Counted from the first letter of the stretch, positions 34,992 through 44,532 are shown. The stretch: DNA of 64,000 nt from Natronoarchaeum rubrum (GCF_024494695.1 NZ_JANHDP010000001.1:372001-436000); one strand, 5' to 3'. Numbers and translations: made by a program. The notes: a model not told the origin generated them from the sequence alone.

Positions 34992-35423
34992 GTGTCAACG
35001 ACCGAGTTCGCAAGCCACGGCTGGTGGGAACAGTACAAGGAGACGGTTAACGAGGACCCCGAGATGGAGGTGCGGGGCCACGACAAGTTCGACACCAACT
35101 TCTACGTCGACATCGGCGACGAGCGGTTCCTGATCGAGATGGACGGCGGCAAGATCGACGAAGTCGTCCCGAGCCCGGCGCTGAACAACCGCTGGGAGTT
35201 CGGCGTCGAGGGCGACCGCGAGACCTGGGAGGAGTTCGTCGCCGAGACGCCGCCGGCGTTCAACCACGAGATCATCGCCTCGAACTACCGGGCCGCGGTC
35301 CGGAACGAGGAGAATCGCCTCGAACTGACGGGCGACAACAAGAAGATCTTCCAGAACCTGCGGGCGTTCCAGCGCGCGCTGGATCTGATGCGCGAGGCCC
35401 ACAACGACGGAGGTGGCTCATGA
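34992..35423 (+). CDS. SCP2-like small protein, cotranscribed with a hydrolase
   Basis: 143 residues from a GTG start. A strand-rich middle (YVDIGDERFLIEMDGGKIDEVV) and a helical end (KKIFQNLRAFQRALDLMREA) resemble the sterol-carrier-protein-2 fold that binds lipids or hydrophobic ligands. I assign this from the pattern only. Its stop codon overlaps the start of the next gene by 4 bp, so it probably works with that alpha/beta hydrolase. A TATA-like GTTTATCC lies near 34938. Confidence 0.6.
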   Translation: MSTTEFASHGWWEQYKETVNEDPEMEVRGHDKFDTNFYVDIGDERFLIEMDGGKIDEVVPSPALNNRWEFGVEGDRETWEEFVAETPPAFNHEIIASNYRAAVRNEENRLELTGDNKKIFQNLRAFQRALDLMREAHNDGGGS

Positions 35424-36385
35424 GCGCCGCAGACATCGACGCCGTCGACGAGGTCACCGGTCGCTACGTCACCGTCGACGTCGGGGGCGTCGAGCACCGG
35501 GTGTACTTCGAGGAGAACGGCCCGGAGGACGGCATCCCGCTGCTGTGCCAGCACACCGCGGGCTGTAACAACCAGGAGTGGCGCGAGGTGCTCCGCGACG
35601 AGGAGATCACCGACGAGTTCCGCGTGATCGCCTACGATCTCCCGTATCACGGCAAGTCGGCGCCGCCGACGAGCCAGGAGTGGTGGGAGGAGGACTACTC
35701 GATGACCGGCGAGGAGTTCGCCGAGCGGATCGTCGCCATCGCCGACGCGCTCGAACTCGAGGACCCGATCTACATGGGCTGTTCGATGGGCGGGAACGTC
35801 TCGCTGGAGCTGGCCGACTGGTACCCCGAGCGGTTCCGCGCGATCATCGGACTGGAGGCCGGCGCGCACAGTCCCGGCTTCTACATCGACTGGCTCGACC
35901 ACCCGGAGGTCAACACGACCGAGGTCAACGCCTACTCCTGCTGGGGGCTGATGGCGCCCCAGGGGCCCGAACACGCCCGCAGGGAGACGATGTACCACTA
36001 CGAGCAGGGCGCCAACGGCGTGTTCAAGGGCGACCTGTACTACTACTCGGTCGACCACGACTACCGCGACAAGCTCGGTGATATCGACGCGAGCGAGACG
36101 CCGCTGTACGCGATCAACGGCGAGTACGACTACCTGACGACGCCCGAAGACGCCCGCGACATCGCCGAGGGCGTCGGCGAGGGCGCGACGGCGATGGAGA
36201 TGGCCGACATCGGCCACTTCCCGATGAGCGAGAATCCGACGCTGTTCAACGCCTACCTCAAGGAGATCCTCGCGGACGTGACCGGCGAGCGCGACGAGGC
36301 GCTGCCCGACACCATCACGCCCGAGGACGTCGGCGTCGAGGTCGAGAAGGTCAAAGCCGGCGCAGTGTCCGAAGAAGCCGACTGA
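35420..36385 (+). CDS. Alpha/beta hydrolase
   Basis: 321 residues. It has the oxyanion HTAGCNNQEW loop (replacing the usual HGxG), DLPYHGKSAPP, the nucleophile elbow GCSMGGNVSLELA, the acid in NGEYDYLTTPEDA and the His in DIGHFPMSENP. The mid-protein cap is rich in Tyr and Trp (WWEEDYSM, YYYSVDHDYRDK), pointing to an aromatic or hydrophobic substrate. It overlaps the SCP2-like gene by 4 bp, so a pair of ligand carrier plus hydrolase is a reasonable guess. A T-run follows at 36400-36408. Confidence 0.85.
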   Translation: MSAADIDAVDEVTGRYVTVDVGGVEHRVYFEENGPEDGIPLLCQHTAGCNNQEWREVLRDEEITDEFRVIAYDLPYHGKSAPPTSQEWWEEDYSMTGEEFAERIVAIADALELEDPIYMGCSMGGNVSLELADWYPERFRAIIGLEAGAHSPGFYIDWLDHPEVNTTEVNAYSCWGLMAPQGPEHARRETMYHYEQGANGVFKGDLYYYSVDHDYRDKLGDIDASETPLYAINGEYDYLTTPEDARDIAEGVGEGATAMEMADIGHFPMSENPTLFNAYLKEILADVTGERDEALPDTITPEDVGVEVEKVKAGAVSEEAD

Positions 36386-36399
36386 CGGCGATCGGGGTC

Positions 36400-36408
36400 T
36401 CTTTTTTG
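36400..36408 (+). terminator. T-run terminator after the hydrolase gene
   Basis: TCTTTTTTG about 15 bp after the stop codon of the alpha/beta hydrolase, on the coding strand. Such runs end archaeal transcripts. It separates that operon from the small gene at 36483. Confidence 0.5.
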
Positions 36409-36451
36409 TCGGTCAGTGTCAGATTTCCGGCGTCCGATCTGCCGTTACTCT

Positions 36452-36457
36452 CATATA
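36452..36457 (+). promoter_or_regulatory. TATA box of the small protein at 36483
   Basis: ATATAG/CATATA in an otherwise GC-rich context, 26-31 bp before the ATG at 36483. This supports both the gene and a leaderless start. Confidence 0.55.
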
Positions 36458-36482
36458 GCATCAGCTTACTCTGTGAGACAGC

Positions 36483-36620
36483 ATGGCAGAACGATCGGAC
36501 GGGCCGGGCAGGTACCAGGGCCGCGAGACCGAGAGCGGCGACATCGAGATCTACGACGCCGAAAACGACGACGCCTGGATCCGGTCGGACACGACGATGC
36601 ACCGGGCGTGGCAGGCCTGA
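36483..36620 (+). CDS. Tiny haloarchaeal protein (45 residues)
   Basis: 45-residue protein with a charged N-terminus and the core GDIEIYDAENDDAWIRSD. This motif (hydrophobic-Tyr-Asp-x-Glu-Asn-x-x-Ala-Trp-Ile) recurs in small haloarchaeal proteins that I associate, without certainty, with DUF7331. A TATA box sits at the leaderless distance, which is good evidence that it is expressed. No function is known. It converges on the gamma-glutamyltransferase gene. Confidence 0.65.
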   Translation: MAERSDGPGRYQGRETESGDIEIYDAENDDAWIRSDTTMHRAWQA

Positions 36621-36632
36621 GGCGATCGGCGT

Positions 36633-38264
36633 TCAGAAGCCGCTGACGGTGCCGTCCTTACGCGGCTCGGTCGCGCCCGAGAGCGTCCCCTCGCGGTTCC
36701 GGACGATCTGGGCGCCGCCGAACTTCGCCGGTTCCAGGACGGATACGTCGTGACCCCTGCGCACTAACTTCGTCGCGAGGTTGCCGTCGAACCGTCCCTC
36801 GACCGCGAGTCGTCCCTCCTCGCGGTAGCGCCAGCGCGGTTCGTCGAGCGCGCGCTGGAGCGGCATGCCGTAGTCGACGAGATTAGACAGCACCTGGACG
36901 TGGCCCTGGGGCTGCATGTACCCGCCCATGACGCCGAATGCGGCCCAGTCGTCGGCGTCGAACCGCGCGATTGCGGGGATCAGCGTGTGGAACGGCCGCT
37001 TGCCCGGTTCGAGCCGGTTGGGATGGTCGGGGTCGAGCGAGAACGACCAGCCGCGGTTCTGGAGCGCGATGCCGGTGTCGCCCGCGACGATGCCGCTGCC
37101 AAAGCCCGCGAACCGGGAGTTGATGTAGGACACGACGTTGCCCTCGTCGTCGGCGACGGTCAGCAGAACCGTGTCGGCGTCCTCGCCGGCGCCGCGGGGC
37201 GCTCCCACGTCCACGTCGTCGATCGCCTCGCGGCCGACCGCGCCGGCGCGCTCGCGGACGTAGTCGTCGTCGAGCAGCGGCGGGATCGATTCGTACTCCG
37301 GGTCGGTGACGTACCGGTGGCCGTCGTGGAACGCGAGCTTCGCCGCCTCGGCGAACTTGTGGACGCGCTCGGGTGAGTCGTACGGCTCGTCGCCCGCCCC
37401 CAGCTCCTCGGCGATCTTCAGGGCTTCCAGCGCGATCAGCCCCTGATTGTTCGGCGGCAGCTCGTACACCTCGGTCCCGCGGTACGTCGCGCTGACGGGA
37501 TCGAGGAACTCGGGGTCGAACGCTGCGAGGTCCGATTCTGAGAGGAACCCGCCCTTCGACCGCACCGCGTCGACGATCTGTTCGCCGATTTCGCCCTCGT
37601 AGACGACGTCGGCCCCCGACTCGGCGATCCGCTCCATCGTCTCGCCGAGCGCCGGCAATCGCACCGTCTCGCCCACGCGGGGCGCGCGCTCGGCGTCGAC
37701 GAGGTACGCCTCGCGAGCGTTCGGGTCCTCGAACAGCTCCTCGCCGTGACGCCACGCGTCCGCGATCACCTCCGAGACCGGGTAGCCGTCGGTCGCGTAC
37801 CGGATCGCGGGTGCGAGCGCGTCGGCCAGCGAACGCCGCCCGAGCTCCTCGACGGTGGCTTCCCACCCCCGCGCCGTTCCCGGAACCGTGACCGTGTGCG
37901 GGCCGGTTTCGGGCATCGTCACGTCCTCGGGGTCGGCGTCCCGATTCTCCGCGACGGCGTCGCGGACGCGTTCGAGCGTCGCGTCGGCGGGCGCGCCGCC
38001 GCAGCTTCGCATCGCGCCGACGTCGCCGTCGGCGGTCCGGTAGAGGGCGAACACGTCGCCGCCGAGTCCGGTGCTGGTCGGTTCGACGACGTTGAGCGCG
38101 GCGGCGGTCGCGACGGCGGCGTCGAACGCGTTGCCGCCCGAGCGGAGCAGTTCGATTCCGGCTTCCGCTGCGAGGGGCTGGCTCGTCGCGACGATTCCGT
38201 TCGGGGCGTAGACGGTCGACCGGCGGGAAGTAAAGCGGTCGAGATCGGGGTCGGCGTCCGGCAT
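36633..38264 (-). CDS. Gamma-glutamyltransferase family Ntn hydrolase
   Basis: 543 residues. Family members cleave gamma-glutamyl bonds after self-cleaving at a Thr, which becomes the nucleophile. That Thr is predicted at residue 365 (DADTVLLTVAD), in the place of the canonical TTHxSVVD. Other marks are EAGIELLRSGGNAFDAAVA, VEPTSTGLGGD, GFGSGIVAGDTGIALQNRG and VMGGYMQPQGHVQVL. It is closest to the YwrD-like branch, which lacks a signal peptide; likely cytoplasmic. It follows pstB by 71 bp on the same strand and might be cotranscribed, but no functional link is evident. Confidence 0.9.
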   Translation of the reverse strand: MPDADPDLDRFTSRRSTVYAPNGIVATSQPLAAEAGIELLRSGGNAFDAAVATAAALNVVEPTSTGLGGDVFALYRTADGDVGAMRSCGGAPADATLERVRDAVAENRDADPEDVTMPETGPHTVTVPGTARGWEATVEELGRRSLADALAPAIRYATDGYPVSEVIADAWRHGEELFEDPNAREAYLVDAERAPRVGETVRLPALGETMERIAESGADVVYEGEIGEQIVDAVRSKGGFLSESDLAAFDPEFLDPVSATYRGTEVYELPPNNQGLIALEALKIAEELGAGDEPYDSPERVHKFAEAAKLAFHDGHRYVTDPEYESIPPLLDDDYVRERAGAVGREAIDDVDVGAPRGAGEDADTVLLTVADDEGNVVSYINSRFAGFGSGIVAGDTGIALQNRGWSFSLDPDHPNRLEPGKRPFHTLIPAIARFDADDWAAFGVMGGYMQPQGHVQVLSNLVDYGMPLQRALDEPRWRYREEGRLAVEGRFDGNLATKLVRRGHDVSVLEPAKFGGAQIVRNREGTLSGATEPRKDGTVSGF

Positions 38265-38335
38265 ACCTCCGTGCCCGCGCGGACGGCAGGAAAATCCTTC
38301 GGCGGCGACGGCGACGCGGCGGCGACGCGGCGGTG

Positions 38336-39274
38336 TTATCCGAACTTCCCGGTGACGTAGTCCTCGACCCGGTCGCTCTCGGGGTTCTCGAAGATCTTGT
38401 CGGTCCGGTCGTACTCGACGAGCTGGCCGCCGGTGAGAAACACCGCGGTCTGGTCGCTGATCCGCGCGGCCTGCTGCATGTTGTGCGTGACGACGACGAC
38501 GGTGTACTCCTCGGCGAGTTCCTCGATCAAATCCTCGATCTTCGCCGTCGCGACGGGGTCGAGCGCGCTCGCGGGCTCGTCCATCAGGATCACGTCGGGA
38601 TCGACGGCGAGACAGCGCGCGATGCAGAGGCGCTGTTGCTGTCCGCCCGAGAGGCCGAGCGCGTTGTCGTCGAGTCGATCGTTGACCTCGTCCCACAGGG
38701 CCGCCTGTCGCAGACAGCGCTCGACGAGTTCGTCCTCGCGCTGCCGGTCGTCGTTGCCGAGCAGCCGCCCGAGCAGGCCGGTGTTCAGGTCGCCGTGTTT
38801 CCGCGGGCCGTAGGCGATGTTGTCCCGCACCGACTTCGGGAACGGGTTCGGACTCTGAAACACCATCCCGACGCGCTTCCGAAGCTTCACCAGATCGGTG
38901 TCGCCCTCGTAGATGTTCTCCTCGCCGACCTCGACGGTGCCTTCCACGCGGGCGCTGTCGATGCGGTCGTTCATCCGGTTGAGACACCGGAGGAACGTCG
39001 ACTTCCCGCAGCCCGACGGCCCGATCAGCGCGGTCACGCTCTCCTCGGGGATCTCCATCGAGATGCCGTCGATCGCGTGGTCGTCGCCGTAGTAGACGTC
39101 CAGATCCGAAACCGAGATCGCGGCGTCGTCCTCGAACTCGTACTCGACCCACGACTCGTCGAGCTGTTCGTCGGTTTCGGCGTCGACCGTGTGCGTGTTC
39201 GCGGCGGGGTCGCCGCTCCCGAAGTCGTCCGTCGGCTGTTCCACCTGCGTCGATGTCGTCGATTGTTCACTCAT
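38336..39274 (-). CDS. pstB: Phosphate ABC transporter ATP-binding protein PstB
   Basis: 312 residues. ATPase of the high-affinity phosphate importer. An acidic N-terminal tail of about 45 residues precedes the standard PstB core: Walker [21 protein letters not shown]-loop [11 protein letters not shown], signature [16 protein letters not shown], Walker [13 protein letters not shown] and the H-loop [14 protein letters not shown]. The C-terminus shows [20 protein letters not shown], which is PstB-specific. Its start overlaps pstA by 4 bp. Last gene of pstSCAB; no phoU follows. Confidence 0.97.
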   Translation of the reverse strand: MSEQSTTSTQVEQPTDDFGSGDPAANTHTVDAETDEQLDESWVEYEFEDDAAISVSDLDVYYGDDHAIDGISMEIPEESVTALIGPSGCGKSTFLRCLNRMNDRIDSARVEGTVEVGEENIYEGDTDLVKLRKRVGMVFQSPNPFPKSVRDNIAYGPRKHGDLNTGLLGRLLGNDDRQREDELVERCLRQAALWDEVNDRLDDNALGLSGGQQQRLCIARCLAVDPDVILMDEPASALDPVATAKIEDLIEELAEEYTVVVVTHNMQQAARISDQTAVFLTGGQLVEYDRTDKIFENPESDRVEDYVTGKFG

Positions 39275-40824
39275 TGGTGTAGTTTCCTCCTGAAGTAGAT
39301 CCGCGAGGCGATGCCGATCGCGTAGAAGCCGAGCACCACCATCAGCAGCACGAGGGCGGTCCCCCACCCGAACGCTTCTTCCTGTCCGACGCCGGCCGTG
39401 ATGACGGCGTAAAGCTGGTAGGGAAGCGCGCTGGACGCCTGCAGCAGCGCCTCGTTCTGGACGAACGGCGGCGTCGCGACGAACCGGAACGAGCCGAGCA
39501 CGCTGGGCGCGCGCGACGGGAACGGCTGACCGCTCGTCACGAGTAGAATCGGCGCCGTTTCGCCGGCGATCCGGCCGACGCCGAGGATGACGCCGGTGAT
39601 CACGCCCGGCATGGCCGCGGGCAGGACGACGCTGCGAATCGTCTGCCACTGGTTGACGCCGAGCGCGGCGCTGGCGTCGCGGTACTCGTCGGGGACGCTC
39701 TTGATCGATTCCCGGCTCGTGATCACGACCAGCGGGAGCAGCATGAACCCGAGCACGAACATCCCGGCCAGCAGCGAGTTGCTGTTGCCGAACCGGGGAA
39801 CCAGGAACGCGTAGCCGAACAGGCCGTAGACGATGCTGGGCGTGCTCCAGAGCGCGTTGGTGGCGGTCTCGACGACTGCCGTGAACCGGCCCTGCTCGGC
39901 GTACTCGGTGAGGAACACGGCGGCGCCGATCCCCATCGGAACCGCGAACAGGACGGCGCCGATCACCAGCCAGACCGTGCCGACGATCGCCGGGAAGATG
40001 CCGTTGAACTGCTGGCTCAGCGAGACGCCGTTCGTGATGAACGGAACGGAGATGCTCAGTCCGGGACCGAACTGCGCGCCCTCCAGAAGCTTCGGCAGCC
40101 CCTTGCGCACCACGAAAAGGATCAGCAACAGCAGCACCGCGATCATGCCGAAGGCGTTCAGCCCGATTAGCAGGTACGCGCCGTTCTGGCGGCCCTGACT
40201 GCCGAACCCTTCCGCGACGATCGCGCCGCTCCAGGCGACGAGCAGACTGAGCGCGATCGTTACCAGCGGAACGACGATCGGCGCGTGGAACGTCGCCTCC
40301 AGCGACGGCGGGTTCCAGAACCAGCTCGCGTCGACGATGCCCGCGACCAGCAGCGCGCCCCAGGCCAGCGAGAGCAGCCCGACCGGGAGGGTCGTACCGA
40401 GGTCTTCGGGAAGGACGGCGACCACTGCAACGGTCACGAGCGCGAGGCCGATCCCCGCCGCGACGCTGCCGGTCGCGCCGACGCCGAAGGCGATCGTCGT
40501 CACCAGCCCGCCGACCGCGAACCCGAGAACGCCGAACCCGACGCCGGTTCCGATCCCGGTGTACTGGTCGGCGGTGGTCTCGAAGACGCCGACGTACGAC
40601 GCGAGCCCGGCGCCGACCAGTCCGGCACCCGCCAACAGGAACACTGCGCCGAAGAGCGTGAACAGCGAGAGGCCCGCGACGGCGGTGTCGGGGGCCGTGC
40701 GCTCGAACAGCGTCGTCCAGCCGAGCAGGAACGTCACGATCGAGAGGCCGACGATGCCCAGCGCGACGCGGTCGAACGCGCCGAGAGCGGGCGCGGCGGT
40801 TCGAGTATCGGCTTCGCCGCTCAT
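39271..40824 (-). CDS. pstA: Phosphate ABC transporter permease PstA, extended form
   Basis: 517 residues. The last 300 form the PstA permease, with the BPD domain ([28 protein letters not shown], and the EAA-like loop [24 protein letters not shown]). The first 210 or so residues are an additional hydrophobic region with about six helices, roughly doubling the bacterial length; long PstA forms are known in haloarchaea. It overlaps pstB (4 bp) and pstC (4 bp), so translation is coupled along the operon. Confidence 0.94.
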   Translation of the reverse strand: MSGEADTRTAAPALGAFDRVALGIVGLSIVTFLLGWTTLFERTAPDTAVAGLSLFTLFGAVFLLAGAGLVGAGLASYVGVFETTADQYTGIGTGVGFGVLGFAVGGLVTTIAFGVGATGSVAAGIGLALVTVAVVAVLPEDLGTTLPVGLLSLAWGALLVAGIVDASWFWNPPSLEATFHAPIVVPLVTIALSLLVAWSGAIVAEGFGSQGRQNGAYLLIGLNAFGMIAVLLLLILFVVRKGLPKLLEGAQFGPGLSISVPFITNGVSLSQQFNGIFPAIVGTVWLVIGAVLFAVPMGIGAAVFLTEYAEQGRFTAVVETATNALWSTPSIVYGLFGYAFLVPRFGNSNSLLAGMFVLGFMLLPLVVITSRESIKSVPDEYRDASAALGVNQWQTIRSVVLPAAMPGVITGVILGVGRIAGETAPILLVTSGQPFPSRAPSVLGSFRFVATPPFVQNEALLQASSALPYQLYAVITAGVGQEEAFGWGTALVLLMVVLGFYAIGIASRIYFRRKLHQ

Positions 40825-41897
40825 GAGTCACCCTGCAACTGGTGTTGCATGCGGTTTTCGACGTACTGCGATGCGATCGAGAGCGCCGTCACGCTGACGA
40901 ACAGCACGACCCCGGCGGCGAACAGCGCGCTCATGTGCGTGCTGCTCGCGACGCCGTACTGGCTCGCGATGAGACTGGTCAGCGTCTCGGTGTTACCGAA
41001 GACGTCGTACAGCGGCTCTGGGAGACGTTGGGCGTGGCCCAGAATCACGGTCGCCGCCATCGTCTCCCCGACCGCGCGACCGACGCCGAGCAGCACCGCG
41101 GCGGAGACGCCCGAGAACGCCGTCGGGATCGTGATGCTCTTGATCGTCTGCCAGTCGGTCGTGCCGAGCGCGAGCGAGCCGCTTTTCATCGACTCGGGGA
41201 CGCTGGAGATGGCGTCTTCCGCGACGGAGACGACCGTCGGGAGCGCCATCAGTCCGACCACGAGCCCGACGATGACCAAGCTGCCCGACGTCGGCAGGTC
41301 CATGTTCGCCATCATGTAGTCGTTGAGGATCGTGAAGCCGATGAACCCGTAGACGATCGATGGAATACCTGCGAGCGTCTCGACGGCGGGCTTGACGATC
41401 TCGCGGACGGCGTCGGGCGCGATCTCGCTGATGAACAGCGCGCCCGCGACGCCGAGCGGCCCGGCGATCAGCATCGCCAGAATCGTCGTCACGAGCGTGC
41501 CCCACATCATCGGCACGAGGGAGTACACTTCCTCGCCGCGGGTTCGCCACATCGGTTCGGACGCCTTGGTGAACATTCCGAGACCCATCTCGCGTATCGC
41601 CGGGAGCGCCTCGATGATCAGGTAGACCGAGATCAGCGCGAGCACGGCTCCGGTCGCGATCGTCGCGAGGAAGCTCAGCGCCTTCGCAGTCTGGGCCTGA
41701 TGGACGAACAGGCCGTACCCGACGGTGAACAGGAACCCCGCGAGCGGAATCGCGGTAAGTTGCGAGCCGAGCAGGAACATCCCCGCAGTGGCGACGAGGC
41801 ACAGTCCTCCAGCGGCGGCCGCTGCGACGACGCTGTCGTCGGCCGTCTCGACCCCGAATCGATCTTTCAGTTGTTGGTGTGGTCCTGATATTGACAT
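40821..41897 (-). CDS. pstC: Phosphate ABC transporter permease PstC
   Basis: 358 residues with about eight transmembrane segments. PstC forms the channel with PstA. It carries the PstC-type periplasmic loop ([21 protein letters not shown]), a permease core ([33 protein letters not shown]), and the EAA-like cytoplasmic loop [20 protein letters not shown]. The ATG at 41897 is 30 bp from the pstS stop. Overlaps pstA by 4 bp. Confidence 0.96.
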   Translation of the reverse strand: MSISGPHQQLKDRFGVETADDSVVAAAAAGGLCLVATAGMFLLGSQLTAIPLAGFLFTVGYGLFVHQAQTAKALSFLATIATGAVLALISVYLIIEALPAIREMGLGMFTKASEPMWRTRGEEVYSLVPMMWGTLVTTILAMLIAGPLGVAGALFISEIAPDAVREIVKPAVETLAGIPSIVYGFIGFTILNDYMMANMDLPTSGSLVIVGLVVGLMALPTVVSVAEDAISSVPESMKSGSLALGTTDWQTIKSITIPTAFSGVSAAVLLGVGRAVGETMAATVILGHAQRLPEPLYDVFGNTETLTSLIASQYGVASSTHMSALFAAGVVLFVSVTALSIASQYVENRMQHQLQGDS

Positions 41898-41927
41898 AAA
41901 ATATCGGTGATTGAACGGCGACGCGGC

Positions 41928-43001
41928 TCAGTTCGACGGCTCGGGCAGCTTCGAGCGCTGCTCCTCGCGCTCTGCGGGCGGGATCTTGAAGTAGTTGTTC
42001 GGCGCGACGAAGTTCTGCTGTCCGTACTCACTGAGCAACATGCGGAGGAACGCAGCCTCCTTCTCGCTGGTACCCTCGTAGGTGTAGCAGTGGAGGTCAC
42101 GCGAGAGCGGGTAATCCTCAGAACCGAGGTTCTCGCCCAGCGTGTACGTCGTGCCCTCCAGTGTCAGCGAAATCGCCGGGACGCGATTTTCGTCGACGAA
42201 CGCCAGCGCCATGTACGCGATGGCGTTGTCGGAGTTGGCGACGGTCGTCTGGACCTGCTGATTCTGGCCCTGCCGGACGTCGACTTCCATCTCTGCCTCG
42301 GGGTCGCCGAGCATGTTGGCGCGGAACGCCGTGTCGGTACCGGAGCCGACCGCGCGGCCGACCGCCTGAATCTCCTTGTCGGGCCCGTCGTACTTGTCGA
42401 TCTGGGACCACTCGGTGATCTCGCCGGTGTAGATGCCACGGACCTGGTCGCCGTTGAGTTCAGTCACGCCCGCGTCGTAGATCTCCTTGCTGACGACGAC
42501 CGGCTGGCCGTCGCGGCCGACGACGTGGTCGGTGTACTTCTCGAGTTCTTCCTCGCTGGCGTCGGGCAGCTCGCTGGCCACGTTCGAACTGGCGTCGCCG
42601 ATGTCGACCTGTCCGTTCGCGACCTTCTCGATACCCGTACCGGAGTGGCTGAGGCCGACGTTGACCTGAAGCGGCGGCGTGCCGTCGTCGTTGGCCTCGA
42701 AGCCGTAGAGGCCGGCCCAGTAATCGGCCATCGGCTTGTCCGTGTCGATGCCGTACTGACTGGGGCCCCAGTACTCCTCGTCGTCGGCGGGCGGATTAGA
42801 GTTCCACACCGACGCGCCGTCGGACGTGATCGGGTACACCGTCGAGGAGCCGTCGGCGGTCAGCGGTCCCGTACCGCCGCTTCCCTCTTCGCCCTGTCCG
42901 AGGCAGCCGACGAGCGCCGCGCTCGCGGCGACGCCAGTCGTGGCGAGGAACGTTCGTCGGGAGGAGTTCGACCGGTCGGAGTCGGATCGGTTGGGTGCCA
43001 T
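41928..43001 (-). CDS. pstS: Phosphate-binding lipoprotein PstS
   Basis: 357 residues. It captures phosphate outside the membrane for PstCAB. The Tat signal (SSRRTFLATTGVAAS) is followed by a lipobox LVGC with the lipid-bearing Cys33. Phosphate-site motifs are ADGSSTVYPIT, GLSHSGTGIEKV, DIGDASS and AVGRAVGSGTDTAFR. First gene of the operon pstSCAB. The upstream region has an AT-rich TATA block and a cluster of GTACCG sites. Confidence 0.96.
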   Translation of the reverse strand: MAPNRSDSDRSNSSRRTFLATTGVAASAALVGCLGQGEEGSGGTGPLTADGSSTVYPITSDGASVWNSNPPADDEEYWGPSQYGIDTDKPMADYWAGLYGFEANDDGTPPLQVNVGLSHSGTGIEKVANGQVDIGDASSNVASELPDASEEELEKYTDHVVGRDGQPVVVSKEIYDAGVTELNGDQVRGIYTGEITEWSQIDKYDGPDKEIQAVGRAVGSGTDTAFRANMLGDPEAEMEVDVRQGQNQQVQTTVANSDNAIAYMALAFVDENRVPAISLTLEGTTYTLGENLGSEDYPLSRDLHCYTYEGTSEKEAAFLRMLLSEYGQQNFVAPNNYFKIPPAEREEQRSKLPEPSN

Positions 43002-43034
43002 CGAGTGAAGAAACCCGCTGCCCCTACAAGTAGT

Positions 43035-43053
43035 GTTATAATTTTTATATATT
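43035..43053 (-). promoter_or_regulatory. AT-rich core promoter of the pst operon
   Basis: Minus-strand AATATATAAAAATTATAA, 34-52 bp upstream of the pstS ATG. It is the only TATA-like block in the spacer and predicts a short leader of about 10-20 nt. Confidence 0.6.
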
Positions 43054-43063
43054 CGGCGACGGA

Positions 43064-43090
43064 GTACCGCGTACCGCTATGTACCGGTAC
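43064..43090. promoter_or_regulatory. GTACCG repeat cluster upstream of the pst promoter
   Basis: GTACCG occurs at 43064-43069, 43071-43076 and 43081-43086, the last within the palindrome GTACCGGTAC (43081-43090). The cluster begins about 10 bp upstream of the TATA block of pstS, the position expected for an activator site, such as a phosphate-starvation regulator. Factor unknown. Confidence 0.45.
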
Positions 43091-43229
43091 GGACTGGTCT
43101 TCGTCACCGGATTCCGGCAACTCGTCTGCGATCGCACCGCCCACGGGTAGTGACAGAAAAGCTATGTCGTGTGTCGTTCGTCGCGGTTCGTCGCTCGGTG
43201 GGTCGAGTCACTTCGTCGTGGCGCCGACG

Positions 43230-43460
43230 CTACTCCGACGGCGCGTCGGCGTCGGACCCCGGCTCCGGCCCCCACCCCAGAACCAGCAACGCTCCGCCCG
43301 CCGTCAGGGCACCGACGAGCACGGCGAGCGATCCGAAAGACGTCCCGTAGTCGTTGACCGCGCTCGCGATTTCGGCGAGGAGGAAGAGACACATCCCCAG
43401 CTGGATCACGACCACGAGCAGAATATCGCGTATCGACCGGACGTACGGGTCGGTGGACAT
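43230..43460 (-). CDS. Small two-helix membrane protein
   Basis: 76 residues: two hydrophobic segments (ILLVVVIQLGMCLFLLAEI and SLAVLVGALTAGGALLVLGW) and an acidic C-terminal end. It points towards the pst operon from upstream, with 228 bp between its stop codon and the pstS start. Role unknown; no family recognised. Confidence 0.6.
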   Translation of the reverse strand: MSTDPYVRSIRDILLVVVIQLGMCLFLLAEIASAVNDYGTSFGSLAVLVGALTAGGALLVLGWGPEPGSDADAPSE

Positions 43461-43583
43461 ACACGACTGTTCCGAAAAAGTATACGAAATGCTTGCGGTC
43501 GGCGTCGAATCTCCGCTTGCGATCGGCGTCGCGTCTCGGTGACCGACGGGGTCGCTGCCGTCGTTCGCTCGGATCGAGCGATC

Positions 43584-44375
43584 TTACTCGATCGTCCCGT
43601 TGTCCTCCAGCCCTTCGACGAACCGCGTCAGCACGCGGTTGAACGCGCCGGGGCGTTCGAGCATCGCCATGTGTGCGGCGTCCTCGATCGCGGCGTAGGC
43701 GGCGTCGGGGAGATTCTCGGCGAGGTACTCGTGGAACCACGGCGGCGTCAACTGGTCTTCGGCGCCACAGACCGCGAGCGCCGGGGCGTCGACGCGATCA
43801 AGCTCGCCCCGAACGTCGAACTCGTGGACGGTTCGGAAATCCCGCCGAACGACGTCCTGCCCGGTCGCGCGGAACATCGCGCTCGATGCCTCGCGAAGTT
43901 CCTCGTCCGGGTCGTGAAAGAGTCGATCCGGGCCGTGGAGAAACTCGACGGCCCGCTCGAAGTCGTCGTCGAGCCAGTCGAGCAGGTCATCGAGCACCGA
44001 GAGTCTGGCGCCGGTGCCCGCCAGCACGAGCGCGTCGGGCTCGTAATCGCGTTCGAGCGCGACGTGGAGCAACACGGCGCCGCCCAGCGAGTTACCGACC
44101 AGCACCTCGGCGTCGACCTCGCGCGCGACCGCGATGACGTCGTCGGCGTACACTGACAGCGTCGAATAGCCGGGGTCGGCGTCGATGTCCTCGGAGTCGC
44201 CGTGGCCGCTCAGATCCATCGCGACGACGGGATACTCGTCGGCCAGCCTGGCCTGGCTCTTCCAGACCGCGCTCGACCCGCCGCTCCCGTGGACGAACAG
44301 CAGCGTCGGTCCCTCGGCGTCCCGGTCGAACCGACGGTACGCCGTCGATCGACCGTGCTGGGTGACCTCGTTCAT
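43584..44375 (-). CDS. Alpha/beta hydrolase
   Basis: 263 residues. Oxyanion motif VHGSGGSSAVW, DLSGHGDSED, nucleophile elbow LVGNSLGGAVLLHVAL, acid in CGAEDQLTPPWFHEY and His in EDAAHMAMLERPGAFN. This is the layout of MhpC/BioH-like esterases and hydrolases. The substrate is unknown. An ATG at 44402 would add nine residues; 44375 begins at a conserved-looking NEVTQHGRSTAYRRF. It is divergent from the 44560 gene. Confidence 0.87.
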   Translation of the reverse strand: MNEVTQHGRSTAYRRFDRDAEGPTLLFVHGSGGSSAVWKSQARLADEYPVVAMDLSGHGDSEDIDADPGYSTLSVYADDVIAVAREVDAEVLVGNSLGGAVLLHVALERDYEPDALVLAGTGARLSVLDDLLDWLDDDFERAVEFLHGPDRLFHDPDEELREASSAMFRATGQDVVRRDFRTVHEFDVRGELDRVDAPALAVCGAEDQLTPPWFHEYLAENLPDAAYAAIEDAAHMAMLERPGAFNRVLTRFVEGLEDNGTIE

Positions 44376-44523
44376 AAAGATACGTTGGATCGTAGCGGAC
44401 ATAAACCCCCGCGATGCGCGCTCGACGGAGTTCGCCGTCGGTACTACCCTGCGCGTTTCCGGTGTGAACCGCATTTCATCCGATAGCCGCAGAACCCCCG
44501 TTATATCCCGATTTTCTGCGAAA

Positions 44524-44532
44524 GGTATATAT
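44524..44532 (+). promoter_or_regulatory. TATA box of the Hsp20-like/cdc48 operon
   Basis: GTATATATA, 28-36 bp before the ATG at 44560 and too close to the in-frame ATG at 44536 for that to be the start. A classical strong haloarchaeal promoter with a leaderless start. Confidence 0.7.

Noticed and set aside
38300..38334. GC-rich repeat GGCGACGCGGC between ggt and pstB
   Set aside because: It is a short simple-sequence run in GC-rich DNA (two to three copies of an 11-12 base unit) and has no structure beyond base composition.
38265..39152. Extension of the gamma-glutamyltransferase frame into pstB
   Set aside because: The family N-terminus begins at 38264; the upstream frame is an alternative frame of pstB with no matching motifs.
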